The notes under the pieces: model-generated
What the model saw: the letters and a program-made list of their open reading frames with translations, nothing else
What the model was told of the DNA's origin: nothing
The model's database searches: none
Part shown: positions 1-6,105 of the stretch, piece by piece
Position numbering within the stretch: position 1 is the first letter of the stretch
Layout: each line of letters opens with the position of its first letter
Position numbers and translations under genes: made by a program
NCBI GenBank assembly: GCA_024643705.1
Contig: JAHEML010000103.1
Location: forward strand, 1 to 8,745
DNA from: Caldilineaceae bacterium
GTDB taxonomy: Bacteria; Chloroflexota; Anaerolineae; Caldilineales; Caldilineaceae
Direction of reading: 5' to 3'
Length of the DNA stretch: 8,745 bases

Positions 1-934
1 GTATCTCAAGTTGCAATCCTCCGGCGACAAGATACCTGATTTCATGTTTTGGAGCGGGCTGAAAACGTTGCCCTGGTTTTGGGAGCCTTTCCGTTCACCC
101 CTCTTTGCTGTGATCGCTGCGCTGGTGATCCCCGCGCTGTTGGCGGGAGTGTTGGGCTACTTCCTCTTTCGCAGCCGGGTCAAGGGTGTCTATTTTTCCA
201 TCATCACCCAAGCCCTCACCCTGCTCACGAGCATCTGGTTTGTGGGGCAACAGGCATTCACCGGCGGCACGAACGGCATCACCAACCTGGGTAGCGCCAA
301 ACTTTTCGGCTACAGCTTGCTCAGCAGCCAAATGCAGCACACTTTCTATTATGTCACGGTCGTCTGTCTGCTGGGTGTCTATGTGCTGGGCCGCTGGCTG
401 ACCAGTTCTCGCTTTGGTCGCCTGCTGGTAGCCGTGCGCGACGACGAAAGCCGGGTGCGTTTTCTCGGCTACAATCCAGTGGTCATCAAGACCCTTGTCT
501 TTGCCCTTTCGGCAATGATCGCGGCCCTGGCGGGGATTCTCTTTGTGCCCCAAGTGGGAATCATCTCCCCGTCCAGCATGGGTGTGGTGCCATCCATCGA
601 AATGGTGGTGTGGGTGGCCCTGGGTGGACGCTCGACCTTGATGGGCGCGATTGTGGGCGCGCTGGCCGTGAATTATGGCAAGAGCTTCTTCAGCGAGTCT
701 TACCCGGACATCTGGCAAACCTTTCTCGGCTTGCTCTTCATCGGCAGTGTTCTCTTCTTCCCCACAGGCGTGCTGGGTGCGCTCAAATCGGCAATCGCCA
801 AAGTGCGTACTTTCGGAACAGTCCGCAAGCCTCGCCACGAACAAGCAGAGGCGCGCAATGAGCGACCGGCGGCAACCTTGAAAGAAGTTACGGCTCCGCC
901 ATTGTCTCAGCCAGTCAAAGGAGGTTCGCGATGA
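1..934 (+). CDS. urtC: Urea ABC transporter permease UrtC (5' partial)
   Basis: Second membrane permease of the UrtABCDE urea importer (branched-chain amino acid transporter superfamily), forming the inner-membrane channel with UrtB. The reading frame is open from base 2 and enters the window mid-gene; the TTG at base 11 is not the start, because upstream codons (YLK) continue the UrtC sequence. Visible residues (about 310) include the family stretch PDFMFWSGLKTLPWFW, several hydrophobic helices, the loop RVKGVYFSIITQALT, and the cytoplasmic loop RLLVAVRDDESRVRFLGYNP with the RDDE and G-N pattern that contacts the ATPases in LivM-type permeases. The last ~50 residues are a charged hydrophilic tail. 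The stop overlaps the urtD start (ATGA, bases 931-934), implying translational coupling. LivM, the amino-acid counterpart, is the alternative; the sequence style and the ureG downstream favour urea. About the first 60-70 residues are missing. Confidence 0.92.
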   Translation, partial: YLKLQSSGDKIPDFMFWSGLKTLPWFWEPFRSPLFAVIAALVIPALLAGVLGYFLFRSRVKGVYFSIITQALTLLTSIWFVGQQAFTGGTNGITNLGSAKLFGYSLLSSQMQHTFYYVTVVCLLGVYVLGRWLTSSRFGRLLVAVRDDESRVRFLGYNPVVIKTLVFALSAMIAALAGILFVPQVGIISPSSMGVVPSIEMVVWVALGGRSTLMGAIVGALAVNYGKSFFSESYPDIWQTFLGLLFIGSVLFFPTGVLGALKSAIAKVRTFGTVRKPRHEQAEARNERPAATLKEVTAPPLSQPVKGGSR

Positions 935-1710
935 GCGCAGTGCCACAGAAACAGGCAGAAAAGATTCTGGATGTGCAGAATGTAACCGTGAGCTTCGATG
1001 GCTTCAAGGCCCTGGACGGTCTCGATTTCTCCATTCGCAAAGGTGAACTACGCTTCGTGATCGGCCCCAACGGCGCAGGCAAGACGACCCTGCTGGATGT
1101 TTGCACGGGCAAGACCCGCCCGGCATCGGGCAAAGTGATCTTCAACGGGGGAAGCAACGGTGGGGTTGATGTGGCCCACGAGCAAGAACACACCCTCGTG
1201 CGCAAAGGGCTGGGCCGCAAATTCCAGACGCCGTCGGTCTTTGGCAGCCTGACTGTCTATGAAAATCTGGAAGCTGCCATCGGTTTCAACGACCCGACCA
1301 TTTCGCTCCTGCGCGGACTGACGGAAGAAGAAGAGGCATTGATCCACGAAACATTGGCGCTGATCGGCCTGACCGAGCGGATGAATGTCCACGCGGGGGT
1401 ACTGGCCCACGGCGAAAAGCAGTGGTTGGAGATTGGGATGTTGCTTGTGCAGAAGCCCAGTCTGCTGCTGCTGGACGAGCCAGTGGCGGGGATGACCCGG
1501 CCAGAGCGCAATCGCACAGGTGAACTGTTGCGCTCCATTGCCCATCGCTGCTCGGTGCTGGTGGTGGAACATGACATGGAATTTGTGCGCAATTTTGCCA
1601 AAACAGTGACGGTTCTGCACCTGGGCCAGATGCTCTGCGAGGGTGCTGTCGAGGATGTTCAGAAAGACGAGCGGGTGGTCCAAGTCTATTTGGGCCGGGC
1701 ACACGCCTGA
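931..1710 (+). CDS. urtD: Urea ABC transporter ATP-binding protein UrtD
   Basis: First of the two cytoplasmic ATPases that power urea import through UrtBC. The 259 residues are a full ABC domain: Walker A GPNGAGKTT at residues 45-53, Q-loop glutamine at 99 (KFQTPSVFGSLTVYENL), a degenerate signature LAHGEKQWLEIGM at 158-170, Walker B LLLLDEP at 178-184 and the H-loop histidine in VEHD at 214. The non-canonical signature (no LSGGQ) is normal for UrtD and helps separate it from LivG. The ATG start overlaps the urtC stop and has a strong ribosome binding site AAAGGAGG (bases 917-924) six bases upstream. The gene sits in the usual C-D-E order with urtE 14 bases later, so it is almost certainly cotranscribed. 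Nothing appears broken; the length is typical of the family. Confidence 0.95.
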   Translation: MSAVPQKQAEKILDVQNVTVSFDGFKALDGLDFSIRKGELRFVIGPNGAGKTTLLDVCTGKTRPASGKVIFNGGSNGGVDVAHEQEHTLVRKGLGRKFQTPSVFGSLTVYENLEAAIGFNDPTISLLRGLTEEEEALIHETLALIGLTERMNVHAGVLAHGEKQWLEIGMLLVQKPSLLLLDEPVAGMTRPERNRTGELLRSIAHRCSVLVVEHDMEFVRNFAKTVTVLHLGQMLCEGAVEDVQKDERVVQVYLGRAHA

Positions 1711-1724
1711 GAAGGAGGCACACA

Positions 1725-2426
1725 ATGCTATCGATTCAAAACGCCTTCGTTAATTATGGCGAAAGCACAGTTCTCAACGATGTTACTTTGACTGTTCCCG
1801 CTGGGCAGGTTGTCTGCCTGATGGGACGCAACGGCGTGGGCAAAACCACATTGATGAAGAGTGTAATGGGCTTGCTAAAGCCGAAAAGCGGCACGTTTTA
1901 CCTGGGTGACGAAGACATGACCCGCTGGCCCAGCAGCAAGCGGGCGCGGGCGGGCATTGGCTATGTTCCCCAGGGGCGGGGGATTTTCCCCTATTTGAGT
2001 GTCTACGAAAACCTGCTCATGGGCTTCGAATCCACACCAACCCGCAAGCCGGATACCGCCGCGTTGGATCGAGTCTACCATCTCTTTCCCGTCCTGAAAC
2101 AGATGGGCAAGCGGGTGGCGGGCACCCTCAGCGGCGGCCAGCAGCAGCAATTGGCAATTGGACGGGTGTTGCTGCGGGACCCCAAACTTCTGCTGCTGGA
2201 CGAACCCACCGAAGGCATTCAACCGTCGATTATGCAGGAGATCGAGGAGATCATCCTGCGCCTGCGCGAAGAGGCCGCCATGTCCATCCTGCTGGTCGAG
2301 CAATTTTTGGATTTCGCGCTCAAGGTGGGCAGCTATTTTTACATCATGGAAACCGGCGCTATTGTATTGGACGGGCCGGTGGCTCAATTCAACGAAGACA
2401 AAGCCAGGGAGTTTCTGGCGGTTTGA
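1725..2426 (+). CDS. urtE: Urea ABC transporter ATP-binding protein UrtE
   Basis: Second cytoplasmic ATPase of the urea importer, pairing with UrtD. The 233 residues show Walker A GRNGVGKTT (34-42), the Q-loop PQGRGIFPYLSVYENL (82-97), the signature LSGGQQQQLAIGR (135-147) and Walker B KLLLLDEPTEGIQPS (154-168). The usual H-loop histidine is replaced by glutamine in LLVEQ (residue 193); this substitution is standard in the LivF/UrtE branch and is not a defect. The start ATG follows an excellent ribosome binding site, GAAGGAGG (1711-1718), and lies 14 bases after the urtD stop. The gene closes the transporter part of the locus: two bases after its stop begins a 65-base palindromic repeat that could separate it transcriptionally from ureG. 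LivF is the only serious alternative; context with UrtD and UreG makes UrtE much more likely. Confidence 0.95.
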   Translation: MLSIQNAFVNYGESTVLNDVTLTVPAGQVVCLMGRNGVGKTTLMKSVMGLLKPKSGTFYLGDEDMTRWPSSKRARAGIGYVPQGRGIFPYLSVYENLLMGFESTPTRKPDTAALDRVYHLFPVLKQMGKRVAGTLSGGQQQQLAIGRVLLRDPKLLLLDEPTEGIQPSIMQEIEEIILRLREEAAMSILLVEQFLDFALKVGSYFYIMETGAIVLDGPVAQFNEDKAREFLAV

Positions 2427-2427
2427 A

Positions 2428-2492
2428 GTATCTTCTCAATATTTGGGAGACCTGACAGGTCTGGGGTAGGCCCCGGTTTATTGAGAAGATAC
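2428..2492. repeat. Palindromic intergenic repeat (65-bp hairpin) between urtE and ureG
   Basis: A perfect 14-bp inverted repeat, GTATCTTCTCAATA at 2428-2441 and its reverse complement at 2479-2492, encloses two smaller palindromes: AGACCT-GAC-AGGTCT (2448-2462) and GGGG-TAGG-CCCC (2463-2474). A transcript could fold into one long cruciform-like stem. No U-tract follows, so it is not a classical intrinsic terminator; attenuation, mRNA end protection or a REP-like repeat are possible. The core GACCTG(A/T)CAGGTCTG followed by GGCCCC recurs at 6203-6246, so this is a dispersed repeat family. Confidence 0.8.
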
Positions 2493-2533
2493 CGTTTGAG
2501 CGGAAAAACCAACTGCATTTTGGAGACTTACCA

Positions 2534-3256
2534 GTGAATACACCTCTACATCGCGCCCTGCGGATTGGCGTGGCTGGCCCAGTAGGCAGCGGCAAAACAG
2601 CGCTCGTTCACCTGCTTAGCCAGGAGTTTAGCCAACGCCAGAGCGTGGCCGTCATCACCAACGACATCTACACGAAAGAAGATGCCGAGTTTCTCCTGCG
2701 CCAGGGAGTATTGCCCCAGGAGCGTGTGCGCGGCGTAGAAACAGGCGGCTGCCCCCATTCGGCCATCCGCGACGATGCGTCGATGAATCTGGAGGCCATG
2801 CTGGACCTGGAACAGCACTTGCCCGGTCTTGACCTGCTCTTTTTAGAGAGTGGCGGCGACAATTTGGCCGCCTCGTTCAGCCCGGAGCTGGTGGATGCGT
2901 GGGTGTATGTCATCGACGTGGCAGCGGGGGACAAGCTGCCCCGCAAAGGTGGCCCCGGCATCACCCGTTCGGATTTGCTGGTGATCAACAAGATCGATCT
3001 GGCCCCGCTGGTGGGCGCATCCCTGGCGGTGATGGAGCGGGATACGCTGCGAATGCGCGATGAAAGCCCGTTTGTCTTTACAAACCTGAAAGATGGAACA
3101 GGCTTTGCCACAGTTGTGGAATGGGTAGAGGGTCACCTGGCCCGGCGGCGCAGCCTTCCCCGCACCCATTGGGATGGGCGCATCGTCCGGGTGGAAACCC
3201 AGAAACCGGACATACAGGATCACATCCACGACCACGACAAAGTCTTTGTGCTGTAG
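2534..3256 (+). CDS. ureG: Urease accessory GTPase UreG
   Basis: SIMIBI-class GTPase that binds nickel and, with UreD/UreF/UreE, uses GTP hydrolysis to load the urease active site. All UreG landmarks are present in 240 residues: P-loop GPVGSGKT (15-22), TNDIYTKEDAEFL (42-54), the nickel-binding Cys-Pro-His in ETGGCPHSAIRDDAS (C73, H75), ESGGDNLAASFSPEL (105-119), IDVAAGDKLPRKGGPGITRSDLL (127-149) and the guanine-specificity motif NKID (152-155). HypB is excluded by these UreG-specific blocks. The protein is somewhat longer than many UreGs because of a C-terminal tail of about 30 residues ending in a His/Asp-rich HIHDHDK, which could bind metal (inference). Start is GTG, with GGAG at 2522-2525 eight bases ahead. 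No ureABC, ureD, ureE or ureF lies in the window, so urease itself must be upstream or elsewhere. The gene is separated from urtE by a hairpin repeat but keeps its orientation. Confidence 0.95.
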   Translation: MNTPLHRALRIGVAGPVGSGKTALVHLLSQEFSQRQSVAVITNDIYTKEDAEFLLRQGVLPQERVRGVETGGCPHSAIRDDASMNLEAMLDLEQHLPGLDLLFLESGGDNLAASFSPELVDAWVYVIDVAAGDKLPRKGGPGITRSDLLVINKIDLAPLVGASLAVMERDTLRMRDESPFVFTNLKDGTGFATVVEWVEGHLARRRSLPRTHWDGRIVRVETQKPDIQDHIHDHDKVFVL

Positions 3257-3291
3257 GCAGCTTGCTTGCCGGCTACGAAACCCAATCGATA

Positions 3292-3297
3292 GAGAGG
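3292..3297 (+). promoter_or_regulatory. Ribosome binding site fixing the GTG start of the cysteine hydrolase
   Basis: GAGAGG lies five bases before GTG at 3303. The frame stays open upstream to an ATG at 3174, but that would overlap the ureG end by about 80 bases and add residues unlike the family, so GTG 3303 is preferred. Confidence 0.55.
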
Positions 3298-3302
3298 CAC
3301 GC

Positions 3303-3971
3303 GTGACAGAACTAACTATCCCCGCCCGCCCCCATGCGGTGATATGGGAGATGAACGAAACAGCACTGATTGTCATCGACATGCAGAAGGATTTCCTCTA
3401 CCCGGACGGTTACGGCGCGCTGCTGGGTAACGATACAGGGCTGCTTTTGCGCACAGTTGCGCCCATTCAGGCTGTGCTGGCCGCGGCCCGCAAGCAGGGG
3501 ATGACGATTATCCACACCCGCGAAGGCCATCCCGCCGACCTCTCCGACTGCCCCCCAACCAAGTTGACCCGCTGGCCCGCTGGCAATCGTATCGGTGATC
3601 CCGGCCCCATGGGGCGTATTCTGGTACAGGGCGAACCGGGCCACGGCATCATCGACGAGGTGGCCCCCCTGCCCGGCGAGATTGTGCTGGACAAGCCGGG
3701 CAAGAACTCCTTCTACCGCACGCCTTTGGATGAACTGTTGCGGGAACAGGGCATCGTCAATCTGATCGTTACCGGCGTGACCACGGATGTCTGCTGCTTT
3801 GCCACGGTGATCGCGGCCAACGATCGGGGCTTTAACGCGCTGGTGCTGGACGATTGCGTGGCCTCGTACAGCCCGGACCGCCACACCGCCGCGCTGGAGA
3901 CAATCGTTGCCCAGGGCGGCATCTTCGGCTGGGTTTCCGATTCGACGGCGTTGCTGGATGGCTGGAAGTAG
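3303..3971 (+). CDS. Isochorismatase-family cysteine hydrolase, biuret hydrolase-like
   Basis: Soluble amidohydrolase of the isochorismatase-like fold, which cleaves C-N bonds through an Asp-Lys-Cys triad. In the 222 residues I see the catalytic aspartate in ALIVIDMQKDF (D26), the lysine in VLDKPGKNSF (K131, less likely K134), and the nucleophile in VTGVTTDVC (C164), preceded by the usual cis-peptide G-V-T. The blocks HTREGHPADLSD, RIGDPGPMGRILVQGEPG, AANDRGFNALVLDDC and AQGGIFGWVS closely match what I remember of biuret hydrolase (BiuH: biuret to allophanate plus ammonia). Ureidoacrylate hydrolase RutB and N-carbamoylsarcosine amidase are relatives, so the substrate is inferred, not proven; it is probably a ureido or biuret-like compound. 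The gene follows ureG by 46 bases in the same direction as the urea transporter, supporting a nitrogen-release role. No allophanate hydrolase is visible in the window. The GTG start is explained by the ribosome binding site entry. Confidence 0.88.
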   Translation: MTELTIPARPHAVIWEMNETALIVIDMQKDFLYPDGYGALLGNDTGLLLRTVAPIQAVLAAARKQGMTIIHTREGHPADLSDCPPTKLTRWPAGNRIGDPGPMGRILVQGEPGHGIIDEVAPLPGEIVLDKPGKNSFYRTPLDELLREQGIVNLIVTGVTTDVCCFATVIAANDRGFNALVLDDCVASYSPDRHTAALETIVAQGGIFGWVSDSTALLDGWK

Positions 3972-3996
3972 AAGCGCACGCTCCCCGGTTTTGAGA

Positions 3997-4069
3997 CACC
4001 CTGCAAATCTCCCAGCACCTGCAAATCCCCCAACACCTGCAAATCCCCCAACACCTGCAAATCCCCCAA
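3997..4069. repeat. 18-bp tandem repeat, four copies
   Basis: Three exact head-to-tail copies of CACCTGCAAATCCCCCAA (4016-4033, 4034-4051, 4052-4069) are preceded by one degenerate 19-base copy with an extra C (3997-4015). The array starts 25 bases after the hydrolase stop and ends 3 bases before the -35 box of the next promoter. The unit length is a multiple of three, so frames run through it on both strands, but none has a ribosome binding site or family similarity I recognise. The rest of the 178-base spacer holds the promoter and leader hairpin listed separately. Confidence 0.93.
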
Positions 4070-4072
4070 CAA

Positions 4073-4101
4073 TTGACAGTTCCCACCTGCCCCGCTAGAA
4101 T
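4073..4101 (+). promoter_or_regulatory. Sigma70-type promoter for the glycosyltransferase-crcB unit
   Basis: A perfect -35 box TTGACA (4073-4078) and a -10 box TAGAAT (4096-4101) are separated by exactly 17 bases. Transcription would start near 4108, about 40 bases before the glycosyltransferase ATG. The match to consensus is the best in the window. Confidence 0.75.
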
Positions 4102-4111
4102 CAAACCAATC

Positions 4112-4130
4112 ATCGCCACCCTCTGGCGAT
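4112..4130 (+). promoter_or_regulatory. Leader hairpin in the 5' UTR of the glycosyltransferase
   Basis: ATCGCCA (4112-4118) pairs perfectly with TGGCGAT (4124-4130) around a five-base loop CCCTC. It starts almost at the predicted transcription start and ends 19 bases before the ATG, so it would stand at the 5' end of the mRNA, where stems often protect against decay. No U-tract follows, so it is not a terminator. Confidence 0.45.
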
Positions 4131-4149
4131 CAGCCGCCCAGCATGCACC

Positions 4150-5727
4150 ATGTTTGATTCTGCCAAACCGATGAACAGACAGACAACCCGCCTCGTCCCA
4201 ATTGCAATTCTTTGCGCGACGTGGCTGCTCTTTTTGTGGGGCATTCAGCGAGAAATGCCCTACGAACCATTTATTGACGAACCGATTTTTGTCACCCGTG
4301 CCATTCACATGGCAGCCACGGGTGATCTGAACCCCCATTGGTTTGGCAACCCCGGCTCGACAACCATCTACCCGTTGGCAGTGTACTATCATTTCTGGTA
4401 CGCGGCCACCAATGCGGGTGATTTTCTGCACCCCAATCCTGGCTTGGCAACCGGTTTCGATGCAGATTTCACCGTCTACTACTTGGTGGGACGCCTGCTC
4501 ACGATCGCGTATGGTCTGCTCACGGTCGCCCTTACCTATCGCCTGGGCAAAGCCATGTGGAGCGAACGGGCGGGAATCCTGGCATCCACCTTTCTCATTT
4601 TCCACCCGACTCTGGTGTGGCATACGACTGTCGTGCGTACAGATACATCGGCCATGTTTTTTGTAACATTGGCACTCTGGTACTGTTTTCGGATGCTGGA
4701 CCAGCCCCGGCAACGCAACTTTGTTCTGGCCGGTGCAGCCATTGGCCTGGCACTATCCAGCCGTTATCTGATGGTCTCCCTCTACGGTGTCTATTTGGCC
4801 TTCTTCTTGCTTGCGATCCCGACATGGCGACGGAATGGACAACTAACCCAAGGCATAGCTGGCTTCGTGCTTGGCGGAGTGGTGTCGATTGCCGTTTTTG
4901 CCCTGACGACCCCCTTCTTTTTCCTGGATTGGCATACCGCCTGGGAAGATCTTCTGCTCGAGGCACGCACAAATCACATCGGTGCCGACGGGAAGAACTA
5001 TTGGGATCGAGCATTCTGGTATCTGACCAATGCCATCCCACTTTCTATTTATTGGGGGCAGATGGGTGCGGTAGTGGTGGCTATTGGGCTAGGCATCTGG
5101 CAACGTAGCTGGCGGGTGCTGGTGCTGGCGCTCTTTGTGCTGATGTATGTGGCCACGGTCAGTGTACCAACCCTTTTCTGGAAACGCTGGATGATTCAAC
5201 TGTCGCCTGTCCTTGCTCTGCTGGCTGCGTATGGGCTGGGCAAAATTGCGACAACACTCGCTGGCCGGACATCTCCTCGCCTGGAAAAAGGAATTGTGGC
5301 CTTGCTGGCAGTACTCCTCGTGGCCCAGCCAGCATTTCTCTCCTATCAACTGGCGGAACGGAACCGGTCGACCAGTACCCGAATCGAAGCACGCGAATGG
5401 ATGGTAGAGAATCTGCCGCCGTCCAGCCGGATTATTACCGAACTGTACGCAGCCCCCCTCGCAAACACCCCATTTGTCGTCACCCAGCAGCCCTATCTCC
5501 CAGAGAGGCCATTCGACGATTATCTTGCGGGCGAGTTCGACTATGCGATAACAAGCAGCGAGATTTCAAACCGGTATCTGCTGGAGAAAGAGCGCTACGC
5601 ATCCGAGATCGATTTTTACGTCCAGCTATCCAAGTTACCGTTGGTCGCCGAGTTTGTGCCCACGGCGTTGCAGGGTGGAGCGACCATCGTCATCTACAAA
5701 CTACCGGCGCAAGGGGCCACCCCGTGA
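4150..5727 (+). CDS. GT-C fold membrane glycosyltransferase (family 39/ArnT-PMT-like)
   Basis: Polytopic membrane protein of 525 residues, likely transferring a sugar from a polyprenyl-phosphate donor on the outer face of the membrane to a lipid, glycan or protein acceptor. A first hydrophobic helix (about 15-32) is followed by an external loop with an acidic pair in EPFIDEPIFVTRA (D43, E44), the position of the catalytic acid in GT39/GT83 enzymes. Further features are NPHWFGNPGSTTIYPL (61-75), a second conserved loop VVRTDTSAMF (161-170), and roughly ten more hydrophobic segments up to about residue 398. The last ~125 residues are soluble and start with EAREWMVENLPPSSRIITE, a tail common in Chloroflexota and archaeal-like members. 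The start is uncertain: ATG 4150 has no clear ribosome binding site, and neither does the in-frame ATG at 4171. A strong promoter lies upstream; the stop overlaps the crcB start. Acceptor and donor cannot be told from sequence. Confidence 0.82.
   Translation: MFDSAKPMNRQTTRLVPIAILCATWLLFLWGIQREMPYEPFIDEPIFVTRAIHMAATGDLNPHWFGNPGSTTIYPLAVYYHFWYAATNAGDFLHPNPGLATGFDADFTVYYLVGRLLTIAYGLLTVALTYRLGKAMWSERAGILASTFLIFHPTLVWHTTVVRTDTSAMFFVTLALWYCFRMLDQPRQRNFVLAGAAIGLALSSRYLMVSLYGVYLAFFLLAIPTWRRNGQLTQGIAGFVLGGVVSIAVFALTTPFFFLDWHTAWEDLLLEARTNHIGADGKNYWDRAFWYLTNAIPLSIYWGQMGAVVVAIGLGIWQRSWRVLVLALFVLMYVATVSVPTLFWKRWMIQLSPVLALLAAYGLGKIATTLAGRTSPRLEKGIVALLAVLLVAQPAFLSYQLAERNRSTSTRIEAREWMVENLPPSSRIITELYAAPLANTPFVVTQQPYLPERPFDDYLAGEFDYAITSSEISNRYLLEKERYASEIDFYVQLSKLPLVAEFVPTALQGGATIVIYKLPAQGATP
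5711..5716 (+). promoter_or_regulatory. Ribosome binding site fixing the GTG start of crcB
   Basis: AAGGGG lies seven bases before GTG 5724. The frame is open far upstream inside the glycosyltransferase gene, but only from GTG 5724 does the protein match a CrcB N-terminus (MKQILLIALGAGLGANARY). Confidence 0.6.
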
Positions 5728-6101
5728 AACAAATCCTCCTCATTGCACTCGGCGCGGGTCTGGGAGCCAACGCCCGCTATTGGATCGGCGTCTGGACTGC
5801 GCGCCACTTGGGCGTTTCCTTCCCCTACGGCACATTCTTTGTCAATGTGACGGGCAGTCTGGCACTGGGATTTCTCGTCTCACTGACCAGCCAACGCATT
5901 CCCATCACCCCAGAGGCCCGCCTTCTCCTGGCCGTGGGCTTTCTCGGTTCGTACACAACCTTCTCATCGTTTGCTGTGGAAAGCCTGACCCTGGCCCAAA
6001 ACAGCGGCCAATGGCATGCACTTGTCAACATCTTTGCCAACAATCTGGTGGGGCTGACCTGCGCGCTGCTGGGTATGTATCTGGCGCGGACGATTGCGTA
6101 A
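5724..6101 (+). CDS. crcB: Fluoride channel CrcB/FluC
   Basis: Small membrane protein that works as an antiparallel dimer forming two fluoride-exporting pores, protecting enolase and pyrophosphatase from fluoride. The 125 residues carry four hydrophobic helices and the family signatures: GAGLGANARYW near the N-terminus (R19), FPYGTFFVNVTGSLALGF (33-50) with pore asparagine N41, and VGFLGSYTTFSSFAVES (71-87), which holds the central sodium-binding turn and the two pore phenylalanines F80 and F83. Length is normal for the family. GTG start overlaps the glycosyltransferase stop (GTGA, 5724-5727), so the two are probably translated from one mRNA; the functional link between them is unclear. No fluoride riboswitch is seen upstream of either gene, although such a switch often controls crcB. 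Its last codons, ATT GCG TAA, already belong to the heptamer repeat that follows. Confidence 0.95.
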   Translation: MKQILLIALGAGLGANARYWIGVWTARHLGVSFPYGTFFVNVTGSLALGFLVSLTSQRIPITPEARLLLAVGFLGSYTTFSSFAVESLTLAQNSGQWHALVNIFANNLVGLTCALLGMYLARTIA

Positions 6102-6105
6102 TGCG

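Noticed and set aside
95..946. 283-codon minus-strand frame opposite urtC.
   Set aside because: Shadow of urtC with no recognisable domain and unusual residue composition.
1403..1441. UrtD lacks a canonical LSGGQ signature (LAHGEKQ instead), suggesting a defective ATPase.
   Set aside because: This degenerate signature is typical of UrtD proteins; all other ABC motifs are intact.
2292..2310. UrtE has VEQ where the H-loop histidine is expected.
   Set aside because: The LivF/UrtE branch normally carries glutamine at this place.
3174..3302. Earlier ATG start for the cysteine hydrolase, overlapping ureG.
   Set aside because: It would add 43 residues read out of frame from ureG; GTG 3303 with GAGAGG fits family length and spacing.
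3997..4069. The 18-bp array as a possible CRISPR array.
   Set aside because: The units are contiguous with no unique spacers, and no cas gene is nearby.
4102..4149. Fluoride riboswitch in the leader of the glycosyltransferase-crcB unit.
   Set aside because: The leader is only about 40 bases with a single simple hairpin; I see no pseudoknot-type conserved fluoride motif.
3832..4713. Long minus-strand frame crossing the 18-bp array with a repeated CWGICR pattern.
   Set aside because: The repeats are simply the translated tandem array; the rest is antisense to the glycosyltransferase and hydrolase genes, with no family similarity or ribosome binding site.
5397..5723. N-terminal extension of crcB inside the glycosyltransferase gene (a 234-residue protein).
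   Set aside because: The extra residues are an out-of-frame reading of the glycosyltransferase C-terminus; GTG 5724 with AAGGGG gives a normal CrcB.
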